This document shows, in pieces, positions 17,064-25,691 of a stretch of DNA of 64,000 bases (its first letter is position 1; each line of letters starts with the position of its first letter). A program made the position numbers and the translations under genes. The notes beneath the pieces were generated by a model. That model did no database searches. It was given only the letters and a program-made list of their open reading frames with translations, and was not told the origin of the DNA. Origin of the DNA: Fibrobacterota bacterium (GTDB taxonomy: Bacteria > Fibrobacterota > Chitinivibrionia > Chitinivibrionales > FEN-1185); assembly GCA_003165595.1 (NCBI GenBank), contig PLWQ01000012.1, positions 395,542 to 459,541 on the forward strand, read 5' to 3'.

Positions 17064-17357
17064 CTAGGCGGTCGGGCGCTTGATTTCTTCCAGGATGGGC
17101 AGCACCTCAAACTCGATGATGTCGGCCACCGCCACCCAGTCTTTCCTTCCCATCATGAGCACCACGGTTTCAAGCGAGTAGTTGATTTTGTCAAGCAGGG
17201 GCTTCTTCTTCGCCTTCAGGGCCGGCTCCGTCTGCAACCCTTCGAGATACGGAATGCATTTGTTGAGGGCCGAGGCCGCGTCGCCGTAATCGCCCAGCCG
17301 GCAGGCGCGAACAATTTCGGGCAGGCGCTTCGAGAGTGTTTCGGCGGGCGTTTCCAC
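17064..17357 (-). CDS. Conserved-looking small helical protein, function unknown
   Basis: A 97-aa soluble protein with no signal peptide or membrane helix, rich in charged helix-forming residues (KRLPEIVRACRLGDYGDAASALNKC, then LEEIKRP). I do not recognise a family. Its start is only 17 nt from the start of the divergent CgeB-like gene next to flagellin, so a shared promoter region and a flagellar or glycosylation role are possible. The predicted all-helical fold recalls small flagellar chaperones such as FliS, but there is no sequence match I can claim. Confidence 0.6.
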   Translation of the reverse strand: METPAETLSKRLPEIVRACRLGDYGDAASALNKCIPYLEGLQTEPALKAKKKPLLDKINYSLETVVLMMGRKDWVAVADIIEFEVLPILEEIKRPTA

Positions 17358-17374
17358 GAAAGTAAATTACTATC

Positions 17375-19012
17375 ATGCAGTCGCGGTTACAACTGTTCCG
17401 GTCCCGGTCGGGCAGCCTGTCGGCAAAGGCGGTGTTCGCCGACAAATCCTTCAGGCACCTGCACTCCCTTGTGGAGCCCGAGGCCGAGGCAGACCTCTAT
17501 GACGGGCTCGAATGGTTCGGCGGCCTCGTGGTTTTCGCCGGTATCGGACTCGGCTACCATGTTGCCCGGCTGCTGGGCAGCCTGCCTGACCGGACTCGCT
17601 GCGTCGTTATCGACTACTATCCGGAGTGCGTGACGCGCGCGCGTGAAGTGCTGTTTGCCGGCAAGTCCAATCCGGTGTTTTTCGTTTCGGCCCAGGATCC
17701 CGCGGCAAAGCGGGACGAACTGATCCGTTTTGTCAATAGCTCACCCGGCGAAACAATCCAAATTGTCCGGCACCCGGCATCCTACGACATCAACAGGGAC
17801 TTTTACGATCCGGTGCTCGACGAGATAGCCGGCCGGTTCCTGGCCGCGCGGCCCGCGCTCGCGTCCGCCGCGCAAACGGTCCTCCTGTGCCACGGTGACT
17901 TCTTCCTCGAAGAGGAGCTGCGGCGGGCCTTGGCGACGGCCGGTTGCAAGCCGGTTGCTTTCCGCTACAAGGAGTACCAGAGCGGCATGCAATTTGAAGC
18001 AGAGTTTCTGCGCAGTGTCCAGGAGCACCGGCCGGCCTTCATACTCTCGGTCAACATGAAGGGGTTCGACGGAGAAGGCATGCTGGGACGAATCGCCTCG
18101 CGGTTTTCCATCCCCGTTGCCGTCTGGTTCGTGGACGACCCGCGCCCGATTCTGCTAAGCCACAGGAAACATATCCCGGCGAATGCGGTCGCATTCTGCT
18201 GGGAAAGAACGTACCTTTCGTTGCTGCGGAAGGAAGGATTCGCCAGAGCCGAGTATCTTCCGCTTGCAGGTGATCCGGTGATGTTTTCCGGCCGACCTCC
18301 GGATACCGCAACCACGCCGCTCGGATTCGTTGGCACGGCAATGGTCGACAGGCTCGCCGGCAACATCCGGGAGAAATTTCTGTGGTCCGATTCGCTTTCG
18401 CCCTTGGTTGACGTGCTGTCACACCGGCTGCTTGCCGAGCCCGCCCTCGACGTCTACGCATCAATCGGTCCGGTTTCGAAGACCCTGCACGCTGTCCTGC
18501 CCTTTTCCGATGAGCGTAACACCACATGGCTGTGTGCCTACATTACGCATTTCGCAAGCATGCTCAAGCGCAAGAGCGCTGTGGGCGCGCTCCTTTCTCA
18601 GGGAATCCAGACCTTTGGCGATCCGGAAGGCTGGCGAGAGCTGCTGGGGAGCGCGCTGGCGACCCATCCGAACATCGACTACCGGCACGACCTCGCTGCG
18701 GCATACCGGGCCATTACCGTCAACGTGAACATAACCAGCTGTCAAATGCCTTCCGCGGTTAATCAGCGCGTGTTCGATATTCCCCTTACGTCAAGTTTTG
18801 TCCTGTCGGACCGGCAGGCCGACCTGGCCGAGCTGTTCGATTCGGACGAGGTCGCAACGTACGGTTCGATTGAAGAACTTGCGGAGAAAGCGGCCTTCTA
18901 TGCGGAACACCAGACCGATCGGAAACGCATCGTTGAAAAAGCCGCGGTGAGAATTCGCGAAGAACACACCTACGAACACAGGGTGAAGGTCATCCTTGCC
19001 GCCCTCACCTGA
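17375..19012 (+). CDS. CgeB/DUF3880-like glycosyltransferase, probable flagellin glycosylation
   Basis: A 545-aa soluble protein. The N-terminal 170 residues resemble the start of Maf/DUF115-type flagellin glycosyltransferases (VVFAGIGLGYHVARLLGSL after a LHSLVEPEAEAD segment). The middle and C terminus follow the CgeB pattern: DUF3880-like (FILSVNMKGFDGEG, PVAVWFVDDPRPI, CWERTYLSLLRKEGF, YLPLAGDP), then a GT4-like half with ITVNVNITSCQMPSAVNQRVFDIP. It converges on flagellin with a shared terminator. Flagellin as the acceptor is inferred from position and family habit. Confidence 0.78.
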   Translation: MQSRLQLFRSRSGSLSAKAVFADKSFRHLHSLVEPEAEADLYDGLEWFGGLVVFAGIGLGYHVARLLGSLPDRTRCVVIDYYPECVTRAREVLFAGKSNPVFFVSAQDPAAKRDELIRFVNSSPGETIQIVRHPASYDINRDFYDPVLDEIAGRFLAARPALASAAQTVLLCHGDFFLEEELRRALATAGCKPVAFRYKEYQSGMQFEAEFLRSVQEHRPAFILSVNMKGFDGEGMLGRIASRFSIPVAVWFVDDPRPILLSHRKHIPANAVAFCWERTYLSLLRKEGFARAEYLPLAGDPVMFSGRPPDTATTPLGFVGTAMVDRLAGNIREKFLWSDSLSPLVDVLSHRLLAEPALDVYASIGPVSKTLHAVLPFSDERNTTWLCAYITHFASMLKRKSAVGALLSQGIQTFGDPEGWRELLGSALATHPNIDYRHDLAAAYRAITVNVNITSCQMPSAVNQRVFDIPLTSSFVLSDRQADLAELFDSDEVATYGSIEELAEKAAFYAEHQTDRKRIVEKAAVRIREEHTYEHRVKVILAALT

Positions 19013-19039
19013 CCTGGACCGAGCGCATCACCAATAGTA

Positions 19040-19065
19040 AAGGGAAGCCTCGCGGCTTCCCTTTT
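19040..19065. terminator. Bidirectional terminator between the CgeB-like gene and flagellin
   Basis: A perfect 10-bp stem AAGGGAAGCC/GGCTTCCCTT with a TCGC loop (19040-19063). T residues follow on the plus strand and A residues precede it, giving a U-run for minus-strand transcripts too. It lies 28 nt after the plus-strand stop and 33 nt beyond the flagellin stop. Confidence 0.85.
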
Positions 19066-19096
19066 GCTCACCGAAACTGCTTTTACCCCGCTAACC

Positions 19097-19948
19097 CTAC
19101 TTAAGCAGTTGCAGTACCGTCTGAGGCACCGAGTTCGCCTGAGCCAACATGGCCGTCGCAGACTGCGTGAGAATCTGATCTCTCGTGTACTGCGAGGTTT
19201 GCGCCGCAAAATCCACGTCGCGGATCTGGGATTCGGCAGCCTGCTGGTTGGTGTTCGCCACGTTAAGGTTATTGATGGCGTGTTCGAGGCGGTTGACATA
19301 TGCGCCAAGCGTGCCGCGCATGCTGTTGACGCTGTCGATCGCCGTGTCGATGAGGCTGATGGCGCTCACCGAACTTGCCTGTGTGGTAACGTTTGTTGCG
19401 GCGGCGTTTATGCCGAGCAGGTTGGTGGACAGCGTTGCGATTGTAATGGTAATGCTGTCAACGCCCACCGTGTGGTTGGCGTCCACCCACAACTGCGAGC
19501 CCACCCCAACCGCACCAAAACGCTGGGCGCCGGACGAACCAATAAGCGTCTGTTTGTTGTAGTTGGTGCTGTTGGAAATCCGGTCTATTTCCTGCTGCAG
19601 CGCACTGTACTCCTGCTGGCTGTAGTTGCGTTCCGTCGACGTAAGCGTGTCGTTGGATGTTTGCACCGCAAGCTCGCGCATGCGCTGCAGAATCGATGAC
19701 ACTTCGTTTGCCGCGCCTTCGGCGATGTTGAGCGCCGCTATGCCGTCCTGCGCGTTACGGGTTGCCTGGGCTGTTCCATTCACCTGCGTGCGCAAGTTCT
19801 CCGAAACTCCGAGTCCGGCCGCGTCATCGCTCGCCCGGTTGATCCTGAGGCCTGTGGAAAGTCTTTCCAGGGATGTGGACATGTCGACGCCCACGGAGTA
19901 GAGCGCGCTCTGAGTGACCATTGCGGAAATGTTATGATTGATACGCAT
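19097..19948 (-). CDS. fliC: Flagellin
   Basis: A 283-aa flagellin, the filament subunit secreted by the flagellar type III system. The N-terminal D0/D1 starts MRINHNISAM and has LSTGLRINRASDDAAGL and AQDGIAALNIAEGA. The C-terminal D1/D0 has LGAYVNRLEHAINNL and ends ANSVPQTVLQLLK. Many flagellins end LLR or LLG. The short central part (about residues 140-190) is Thr/Ser/Asn-rich and is where glycans would sit. A strong AAGGAGG lies nine bases before the ATG. I see no convincing sigma28 or sigma54 promoter upstream. Confidence 0.97.
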   Translation of the reverse strand: MRINHNISAMVTQSALYSVGVDMSTSLERLSTGLRINRASDDAAGLGVSENLRTQVNGTAQATRNAQDGIAALNIAEGAANEVSSILQRMRELAVQTSNDTLTSTERNYSQQEYSALQQEIDRISNSTNYNKQTLIGSSGAQRFGAVGVGSQLWVDANHTVGVDSITITIATLSTNLLGINAAATNVTTQASSVSAISLIDTAIDSVNSMRGTLGAYVNRLEHAINNLNVANTNQQAAESQIRDVDFAAQTSQYTRDQILTQSATAMLAQANSVPQTVLQLLK

Positions 19949-20156
19949 TGGAAAACCTCCTTGTTACGAATGATACCCATGCGAAAGATATCATTCTGTG
20001 ATTTCCGGCATCCTTGCCGATTGGGGATGATACATCGATCGAAAGCAATCTACTCTGGCTTTTCTTCGTTTCCTCCTTTCATGCTTGGTGTCCGATTAAC
20101 CGCTTTACATAATTTCTATCGGAATTGAAGTCGAGCACTTTAATTACTTCGGCGTT

Positions 20157-20858
20157 TCACTCTCGTTTTCCGCCGGGCAGCTGTTCCGTTTCTTGGGCGA
20201 GCACAATATATTGATAGGCTCTGCTGCGAGCGCGGAAATCCGCAGGGTCGACCCCGGATTCCAGAAGCAACGGCTGAAGCAGCGTTTGAACTCGCTCAAA
20301 AGCAGCTTCATCGTTAGCGAAGCCAACCATTCGGGACCGTGCGCTCTCCATCCGAAAACCGGCATTTTCGAAAAGCTGGATAATGGAATTGAGATCGAAG
20401 AAATGGAGGTGTGACTTGTCGAGCAGGCCATCCCTGCCGTATTGCCACGAGCCCCGTATGAGGTGCCCGAGCATGGTCCAGTACTGCACGTTGGGAATGC
20501 AGGCAAGAACCCGGCCGCCGGACGCAAGAAGCGCATGGTGGCGGCGAAGCGTTTCCCAGGGGTCGCGCAGGTGTTCCAGCACGTCGCCGTAAACAAGTAG
20601 GTCGAAGCTGGCGGGGTCGAATTTCGTCAGCGGGTCAAAGAGGTCTGCGTCCGCCTCGATAACGCCGTTCAGGTGGTAGCGTGCCGCCCGTGCAGCCTCG
20701 GGGCTCACCTCCACGCCCCAATATTCCACTTCGGGCCGTAACCCTCTCACCGCTCTGCCAAGCGCGCCTGCGCCGCAGCCGAATTCGAGGATCCGTTTCA
20801 CTCCGGCTGGAATTGACGAAAGCAAATCCGGATTGGCCCGGTTATAGTACTCTTCCAT
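20157..20858 (-). CDS. SAM-dependent methyltransferase (type 11/23)
   Basis: A 233-aa class I methyltransferase. Motif I is ILEFGCGAGALGRAV, the acidic loop is WGVEVSPEAA, and FDLLVYGDVLEHLRDPWETL is the motif IV region. There is no signal peptide. It resembles the protein at 23579-24250 over the whole length (both have LEHLxDPW, CxPNxQxW and a late FERAG-like stretch), so the two are paralogues. It lies beside flagellin in a block of sugar- or surface-modifying genes. The methyl acceptor is unknown. Confidence 0.85.
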   Translation of the reverse strand: MEEYYNRANPDLLSSIPAGVKRILEFGCGAGALGRAVRGLRPEVEYWGVEVSPEAARAARYHLNGVIEADADLFDPLTKFDPASFDLLVYGDVLEHLRDPWETLRRHHALLASGGRVLACIPNVQYWTMLGHLIRGSWQYGRDGLLDKSHLHFFDLNSIIQLFENAGFRMESARSRMVGFANDEAAFERVQTLLQPLLLESGVDPADFRARSRAYQYIVLAQETEQLPGGKRE

Positions 20859-21022
20859 AGCAAGAAAATAGGTATTCCGTCGCTGTCGGGCAACAAATCG
20901 TATATGCGATTCCAGATCTTCGCCAAAAACGCTTCATGGTTCTTCTCGCTTTATACGATATATATTTTAAGCACTCTGTTGTGTTCCCGCTTGGCGCAAC
21001 GTCTCACGGACATGGAGGCATT

Positions 21023-21658
21023 ATGTTCATGGAGCAGTACCTTGACATGCCGGTGCGAGAGCTGCTGGCAATTATGCAGGACAGGATTGTCAACAGCACC
21101 ACCTATTTCGGCGTCAAGGCGCTCAAGAGCCCTGCCGACTCCTGGGTGTACCAGGAAATCATGTACGAAATGAAACCCGACGTCGTCGTTGAGATCGGAG
21201 TAAATCACGGCGGCGGCACGCTCAAGCTTGCCCATTTTTGCGATTCCATGAATAAAGGCCGCGTCATCGGCATCGATATCTCGCTTGCCAACGTGCCGCC
21301 CATCGTGCGCGCGCACCCGCGGATCACCCTGATCGAAAAAGACGCGCAAAAGGCATTTTATGATTTTTCACGCCTGGTTTCTCCCGACGACCGAATTCTT
21401 GTCATTGAAGACAGTGCACACACCTACGAGAACACGCTCAACGTCCTGCGCACCTATTCCGTTCTTATCAAGCCGGGCGACTACTTGATTGTTGAAGACA
21501 GCATCTGCTGGCACGGGCTCGACCTGGGCCCGAAACCCGGACCCTACGAGGCCATCGAACAGTTTGTTTCCGAGAACAAAGATTTTGTCGTCGACCGCTC
21601 GCGGGAGAATTTCTTTATCACCTGGAATCCCAAAGGATATCTCAAACGGGTCCGCTGA
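21023..21658 (+). CDS. CmcI/rhamnosyl O-methyltransferase-family protein
   Basis: A 211-aa cephalosporin-hydroxylase-like (CmcI) SAM-fold protein. Features are PDVVVEIGVNHGGGTLKLAHF (SAM-binding motif I), RVIGIDIS, RILVIEDSAHTYENTL and DYLIVEDSI. Members methylate sugars such as rhamnose on glycans or antibiotics. The ATG at 21023 has GGAGG six bases before it; a longer frame from 20936 has no site and adds unrelated residues. The next methyltransferase starts 14 nt after the stop. Confidence 0.85.
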   Translation: MFMEQYLDMPVRELLAIMQDRIVNSTTYFGVKALKSPADSWVYQEIMYEMKPDVVVEIGVNHGGGTLKLAHFCDSMNKGRVIGIDISLANVPPIVRAHPRITLIEKDAQKAFYDFSRLVSPDDRILVIEDSAHTYENTLNVLRTYSVLIKPGDYLIVEDSICWHGLDLGPKPGPYEAIEQFVSENKDFVVDRSRENFFITWNPKGYLKRVR

Positions 21659-21672
21659 CCCGGGGAAACGCT

Positions 21673-22314
21673 ATGCACAAAAGCTCCTTTATCAAGATGC
21701 ATGCCTTTGCGAACGTTCTGCGGCAGCGGCGCGGCAGCGAGCCGCTCACCATCGTCGACTACGGAAGCCAGGACATCAACGGTTCCTACAAGGCTCTATT
21801 TGCCGTGCCCTCGTGGCGGTATGTGGGCATCGACATGTCCCCGGGCGCCAATGTCGACGTGGTCCTTGCGGATCCCTACGACTGGAGGGAACTTGGTGAC
21901 AACAGTGTCGATGTGTTCATTTCCGGCCAGGCTTTTGAACATACAGAATATCTCTGGCTCACCATGATGGAAGTGGAACGAGTGCTTAAACCCACGGGCC
22001 TGGCCTGCATCATAACGCCGTCGGCCGGACCCGAGCACCGCTATCCGGTGGACTGCTGGCGTATTTACCCCGATGGTATGCGGGCTCTTGCGAAGTTTGC
22101 GGGGCTCGAAACGATCGATGTCCTTACAGAATGGAACCCTCAGGACTATGCCGACGACAGCTACAACTGGAAGGATTCCCGCCTTCTTGCCCGGAAGAAG
22201 GCCGACATGCTCCCCGCCGACCGCGCAGGAATCGACCTGGTTCGAGAAGCGCTCAAGAACAGGGTACGCCAGCTTGCCGGTGCTTCGGATGCGACACAGG
22301 TGCGCGGTGTATAG
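21673..22314 (+). CDS. SAM-dependent methyltransferase (type 11)
   Basis: A 213-aa class I methyltransferase with TIVDYGSQDINGSYK (motif I, with YGS in place of the common GxG), YVGIDMSPGANVDVV and VDVFISGQAFEHTEYLW. It sits 14 nt after the CmcI-like gene on the same strand, so the two are probably co-expressed. It converges on the zinc-ribbon methyltransferase with 6 nt between stops. Similar proteins are common in O-antigen and glycan clusters. The substrate is unknown. Confidence 0.83.
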   Translation: MHKSSFIKMHAFANVLRQRRGSEPLTIVDYGSQDINGSYKALFAVPSWRYVGIDMSPGANVDVVLADPYDWRELGDNSVDVFISGQAFEHTEYLWLTMMEVERVLKPTGLACIITPSAGPEHRYPVDCWRIYPDGMRALAKFAGLETIDVLTEWNPQDYADDSYNWKDSRLLARKKADMLPADRAGIDLVREALKNRVRQLAGASDATQVRGV

Positions 22315-22320
22315 GAAATT

Positions 22321-23547
22321 TCAGGCTGCCGATGGCGCCTGCCGGGGCGCGTTTTCGGCGTGAGGATCATTGCCGGTCCGTCCGGGTTTTACGGCGCGCA
22401 TAATAGTTCCGCAGGCAAGACCGTAACGAACTCCCTTCGACAACCTGGAAATGATAGGATCATCCAGAGATTTGAGATCGGAGAATTTGTCTATTATGTC
22501 AACCACCTTCATGGATAGGAATTCCTGCCTCAACTCCTGCGGTAAGCCTTGCACATAGCCGCCCAAAATCCACGTGATCGCCCCCATCGGCTGAAGATAC
22601 GGGGGCACGGTCACTTCCTTGATGTCGAGTTCCGGGAACAGATTAACAAGACCTTCGCTTGTCATATTGTAATAGTGATTCGGATATCCGTGCCGCGGTT
22701 GCAGAAAGGGCGCGCTGCACAACAACTCGCCTCCAGTCCTCAGGACCCGCGACAGTTCGCGTGCGCACGCAAACGGATCCTTCACATGTTCGAGCACAAC
22801 CGAAGAAAAGACACCGTCGAAGGAATCGTTCAGAAACGGCAGTTGTTCTCCCACACCCAGAACGTCGGTAGAAGGGTAATCGACGATCTCCAGGTTCACC
22901 ACGTTCTCAAAGCAGCGATATTTGAACCCCGCTCCCACATCGAGAAACAGCTTGTCCGGCTCGGATTCCACCGCCGCGAGCATGAACGGTTCAAGCGGAT
23001 GGTCGGAGACATCCTTGGTGTCGACAATGGCGAAGCGGCTCCGCAGCTCGTCGGTCAAAAAATCCGCTGAATTGCCGGAGAAACGGTAGGACTTTCCGCA
23101 TGCGGGGCACGAAAATGTTTTCCCTTCGCGAACGACCGGCCCTTTGCAAAAAGGGCAGCCGAAGAGCGGGACGCATTTCTCAAACTTCTTCTCCTTGAAT
23201 TCGCGATAGCGGTATTTACAGACAGGAATTTGAATCCGGTCGAATGAAGTGTCGCCGTGGAACACATGCGCCTCTATTTCATTGTTTTCCTTTCCAGAGA
23301 GCCATTCCCTGATGCTGAGACCTGACTTGAAGGAGATATGGTGCCTGAATGGGAGATGCTTCTGGCGCTCCGCGACATCGGGCCGAGCCGTAAACGGCAC
23401 AGAGTCTTCTGTTTTGTCCTGCGTCACGAGGCGGATACTGGTCACCGGATCCATCGAAGCGTAAAACACGGAAGGCGGCAGGTGTTCCGCGATCTTGTCC
23501 GGCTCTGCTATGTGCGGCGTTTCGATGTAGTAATGGAACGTTTCCAT
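22321..23547 (-). CDS. Zinc-ribbon plus methyltransferase protein
   Basis: A 408-aa two-part protein. Around residues 130-155 it has a zinc ribbon, FGCPFCKGPVVREGK with FSCPACGKSYRF (Trm112-like). From about 195 a class I methyltransferase follows: LFLDVGAGFKYRC, LPFLNDSFDGVFSSVVLEHVKDP and HYYNMTSEGLVNLF. The first 120 residues show no family I know. It belongs to the methyltransferase block beside flagellin and ends in a charged, disordered tail. Confidence 0.82.
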   Translation of the reverse strand: METFHYYIETPHIAEPDKIAEHLPPSVFYASMDPVTSIRLVTQDKTEDSVPFTARPDVAERQKHLPFRHHISFKSGLSIREWLSGKENNEIEAHVFHGDTSFDRIQIPVCKYRYREFKEKKFEKCVPLFGCPFCKGPVVREGKTFSCPACGKSYRFSGNSADFLTDELRSRFAIVDTKDVSDHPLEPFMLAAVESEPDKLFLDVGAGFKYRCFENVVNLEIVDYPSTDVLGVGEQLPFLNDSFDGVFSSVVLEHVKDPFACARELSRVLRTGGELLCSAPFLQPRHGYPNHYYNMTSEGLVNLFPELDIKEVTVPPYLQPMGAITWILGGYVQGLPQELRQEFLSMKVVDIIDKFSDLKSLDDPIISRLSKGVRYGLACGTIMRAVKPGRTGNDPHAENAPRQAPSAA

Positions 23548-23578
23548 CAGAGAATTGCCTCCAAGGACGGCGTGCGGC

Positions 23579-24250
23579 TCAAACCGGGACAGCCTTTACA
23601 ATCCACTGCTGCGGCTTTGAGTCAATAACCGCCCGCTCCGCGTTAATGCCGGACGCCTGCGCCATGCTCATAATTGACGGAGTGTACTTCTCACGGTCCG
23701 GTTCATCAAAAACACGGGCATAGCCGTCAACCGTCTTGTATCCGCATGAGGTGAACAACTCGGACAAGGTCACTCGAGAAAACCACCGGATGTGGGTCCG
23801 ATCGTACAGGCCGCTGTCTGCATACCGGAACAGTCCGGCATTGATATATGCCTGCAGGCTCCAATGCTGCGCGTTGGGAACACAGGCCACGACGCAGGCG
23901 GTTGACGCGAGATACGAGCGGATGCGTTTGAGCACCGCCCACGGATCGTACAAATGCTCCAGCGAATCTCCGAATATCCACACGTCCGAGGGAAACAATG
24001 ATTCGAATTCGCTGTCGGGCAGCGTTTCGATATCGTCGCAGATAACGCGGGAGCACGCGCCTCGCGCCAGATCTGCATAGTGTTGATCGATCTCGATGCC
24101 GACATATTCACAGCGGGGATTAGTTGAAAGATACGCCTTTGCAAACGCGCCGTTTGCGCAGCCCACATCTATCACGCACTTGGCATCAATGGGGATAAAG
24201 CGAAGCAGGTCTTCGTTGATGCTATTAATCAAGGGTGTCGGGTGCATCAT
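23579..24250 (-). CDS. SAM-dependent methyltransferase (type 11/23)
   Basis: A 223-aa class I methyltransferase: CVIDVGCANGAFAKAYL (motif I), YVGIEIDQHYADLA and DVWIFGDSLEHLYDPWAVLKR. It is a paralogue of the protein at 20157-20858. It lies 31 nt upstream of the zinc-ribbon methyltransferase on the same strand, so both are likely on one transcript. rlmN, 36 nt away on the same strand, is upstream in transcription. Confidence 0.84.
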   Translation of the reverse strand: MMHPTPLINSINEDLLRFIPIDAKCVIDVGCANGAFAKAYLSTNPRCEYVGIEIDQHYADLARGACSRVICDDIETLPDSEFESLFPSDVWIFGDSLEHLYDPWAVLKRIRSYLASTACVVACVPNAQHWSLQAYINAGLFRYADSGLYDRTHIRWFSRVTLSELFTSCGYKTVDGYARVFDEPDREKYTPSIMSMAQASGINAERAVIDSKPQQWIVKAVPV

Positions 24251-24286
24251 AGTCTCCTGGGAAACGTCCCAAAGCCGGCGAGTCGT

Positions 24287-25351
24287 CTACTTTGTAATCA
24301 TCTTTCCGCTCAGCTGGCCGCAAGCGCCGCTGATGTCCTGGCCCCTGCTCTTGCGCAAGGTAGCGTTGAGCCCGCTGGCGAAAAGGCTCTGGACGAACCG
24401 TTCCACTTTCTTGAACTCGGGCCCTTTCGCGTTTCGATACTTGCCGGGGTTGAGCGCGATGACATTGATCTTGCACCCGATGTTCCCAAGCAGAGCGGCA
24501 AGCGACCTGACCGCTTCGGGTCCGTCGTTTTGTCCTTCCACAAGAACATATTCAAAAGTCACCTGCCTGCCGGTTTTCTCGAAGTACTCGCCTGCAATAC
24601 CCACAAGGGCTTCCACCGGGTATGAGTCATTGATAGGCATAATTTTGCTGCGCATGGGATTGTTGTACGCGTTGAGCGAGATCGCAAGCCCTATGGGCAA
24701 GTCCTGCTGCATGAGCTTGCGAATGGAAGGTATAACGCCGGCCGTGGAAACCGTGATGCGCCTGCTGCCGATTGTAAATGCATCTTCGGCATTGATGATC
24801 CGAAGCGACGACAGGAAATTATCGTAATTCGAAAGTGCTTCCCCCATTCCCATGAATACGATGTTGGTAACAAACTTGTCCTTCCTTGACACCTGATAGT
24901 CGTTGATGCCGATGAGCTGGCCCAGAATTTCGGCCTGAGTAAGGTTCCGCACCAGGCCGATGGAGCCTGTCTCGCAGAACACGCATCCGAGCCCGCAGCC
25001 CAGCTGGCTGGACAGGCAGGCAGTCCTGCGCTCGCCGTCGACCAGAAGCACGCTTTCCACCAGGTACTCGGAATCCGGGACGCCGAACCCGAACTTCACC
25101 GCGTCCTTGTCTTCCGATTCTATCACGGCGACGACGGGAAGTTTCGCAACGGTGAACTTCTCTTCGAGCACCGAGCGGGCGTCCTTCGACACGTTTGCCA
25201 TGGCTTCAAAGGTTTCCACACGCTTCTGATAAAGCCATTTCGTCACCTGTTTGGCCCGGAACGCTGGCTGGCCGCAGGAGGTTATGGCCTCCTTGAGCGC
25301 GGGCAAGGGAAGGTCCTTGAGGTTGGGCTTGATAGAGGGTAATTTTTTCAT
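24287..25351 (-). CDS. rlmN: 23S rRNA (A2503-C2)/tRNA (A37-C2) methyltransferase RlmN
   Basis: A 354-aa dual-specificity radical SAM methyltransferase. Cys119, Cys123 and Cys126 (CGLGCVFC) bind the cluster. Cys344, in RKSRGQDISGACGQL, is the C-terminal cysteine that resolves the methylated intermediate. A GMGEALSN segment stands where GMGEPLLN is usual (Pro to Ala). The N-terminal helical domain (PAFRAKQVTKWLYQKRV) is present, so the protein is complete. The start at 25351 is the family N terminus. Confidence 0.93.
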   Translation of the reverse strand: MKKLPSIKPNLKDLPLPALKEAITSCGQPAFRAKQVTKWLYQKRVETFEAMANVSKDARSVLEEKFTVAKLPVVAVIESEDKDAVKFGFGVPDSEYLVESVLLVDGERRTACLSSQLGCGLGCVFCETGSIGLVRNLTQAEILGQLIGINDYQVSRKDKFVTNIVFMGMGEALSNYDNFLSSLRIINAEDAFTIGSRRITVSTAGVIPSIRKLMQQDLPIGLAISLNAYNNPMRSKIMPINDSYPVEALVGIAGEYFEKTGRQVTFEYVLVEGQNDGPEAVRSLAALLGNIGCKINVIALNPGKYRNAKGPEFKKVERFVQSLFASGLNATLRKSRGQDISGACGQLSGKMITK

Positions 25352-25454
25352 GACAAGACCCGCTTGAGGTGCAGGGAATTAGACGATAAAAAAATACAAC
25401 ATGATGGATGCCAAACGCGAATCCGGGTTGAGGAGTGAATGCGGGATGGAAAGA

Positions 25455-25487
25455 TTCACCACGGAGTCACAGAGAACACAGAGAAAA
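25455..25487 (+). repeat. CACAGAG-type interspersed repeat (copy B)
   Basis: A single arm reading TTCACCACGGAGTCACAGAG and going on with AACACAGAGAAAA. It matches the right arm of copy A almost base for base and has no partner arm nearby. Confidence 0.75.
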
Positions 25488-25578
25488 GATAGGAGTGTCC
25501 GTTGGAAGCCTCCCCGGCGAGGGGAGGTTGGCCTCCCTTTCTCACGAATTTGTTTTCAAGGTGATTCCGAGCATGGGT

Positions 25579-25647
25579 GTCATCGCGAGCGCAGCGCGGC
25601 GATCTCATGCAGTTGAGATTGCTTCGTCGCCGACTCCTCGCAATGAC
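25579..25647. repeat. GTCATTGCGAG-type palindromic interspersed repeat
   Basis: A 69-nt imperfect palindrome. The left end reads GTCATCGCGAGCGCAGCG and then GGCGATCTCA; the right end, read in reverse, is GTCATTGCGAGGAGTCGGCG followed by ACGAAGCAATCTCAA. Repeats of this consensus are widespread in environmental bacteria and behave like tiny non-coding mobile elements. Confidence 0.8.
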
Positions 25648-25691
25648 GTACGATCAACTTGAACGCAAATCAGTATCAGTCCGGTCATTCC

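Larger units (their letters stand above)
25352..25691. other. Gene-free interval holding two short interspersed repeats
   Basis: Between the start of rlmN and the end of the GT39 gene I see no supported gene. The stretch holds a CACAGAG-type element (25455-25487) and a GTCATTGCGAG-type palindrome (25579-25647), listed separately. A GAGGGGAGG-like hairpin (CCTCCCCGGCGAGGGGAGG) lies near 25508-25526. Confidence 0.7.

Noticed and set aside
19949-20110. sigma28 or sigma54 promoter upstream of flagellin
   Set aside because: A GCCGGAAA-like and a CGGCAAGGATGCCGG stretch were noticed, but neither has a correctly spaced partner box.
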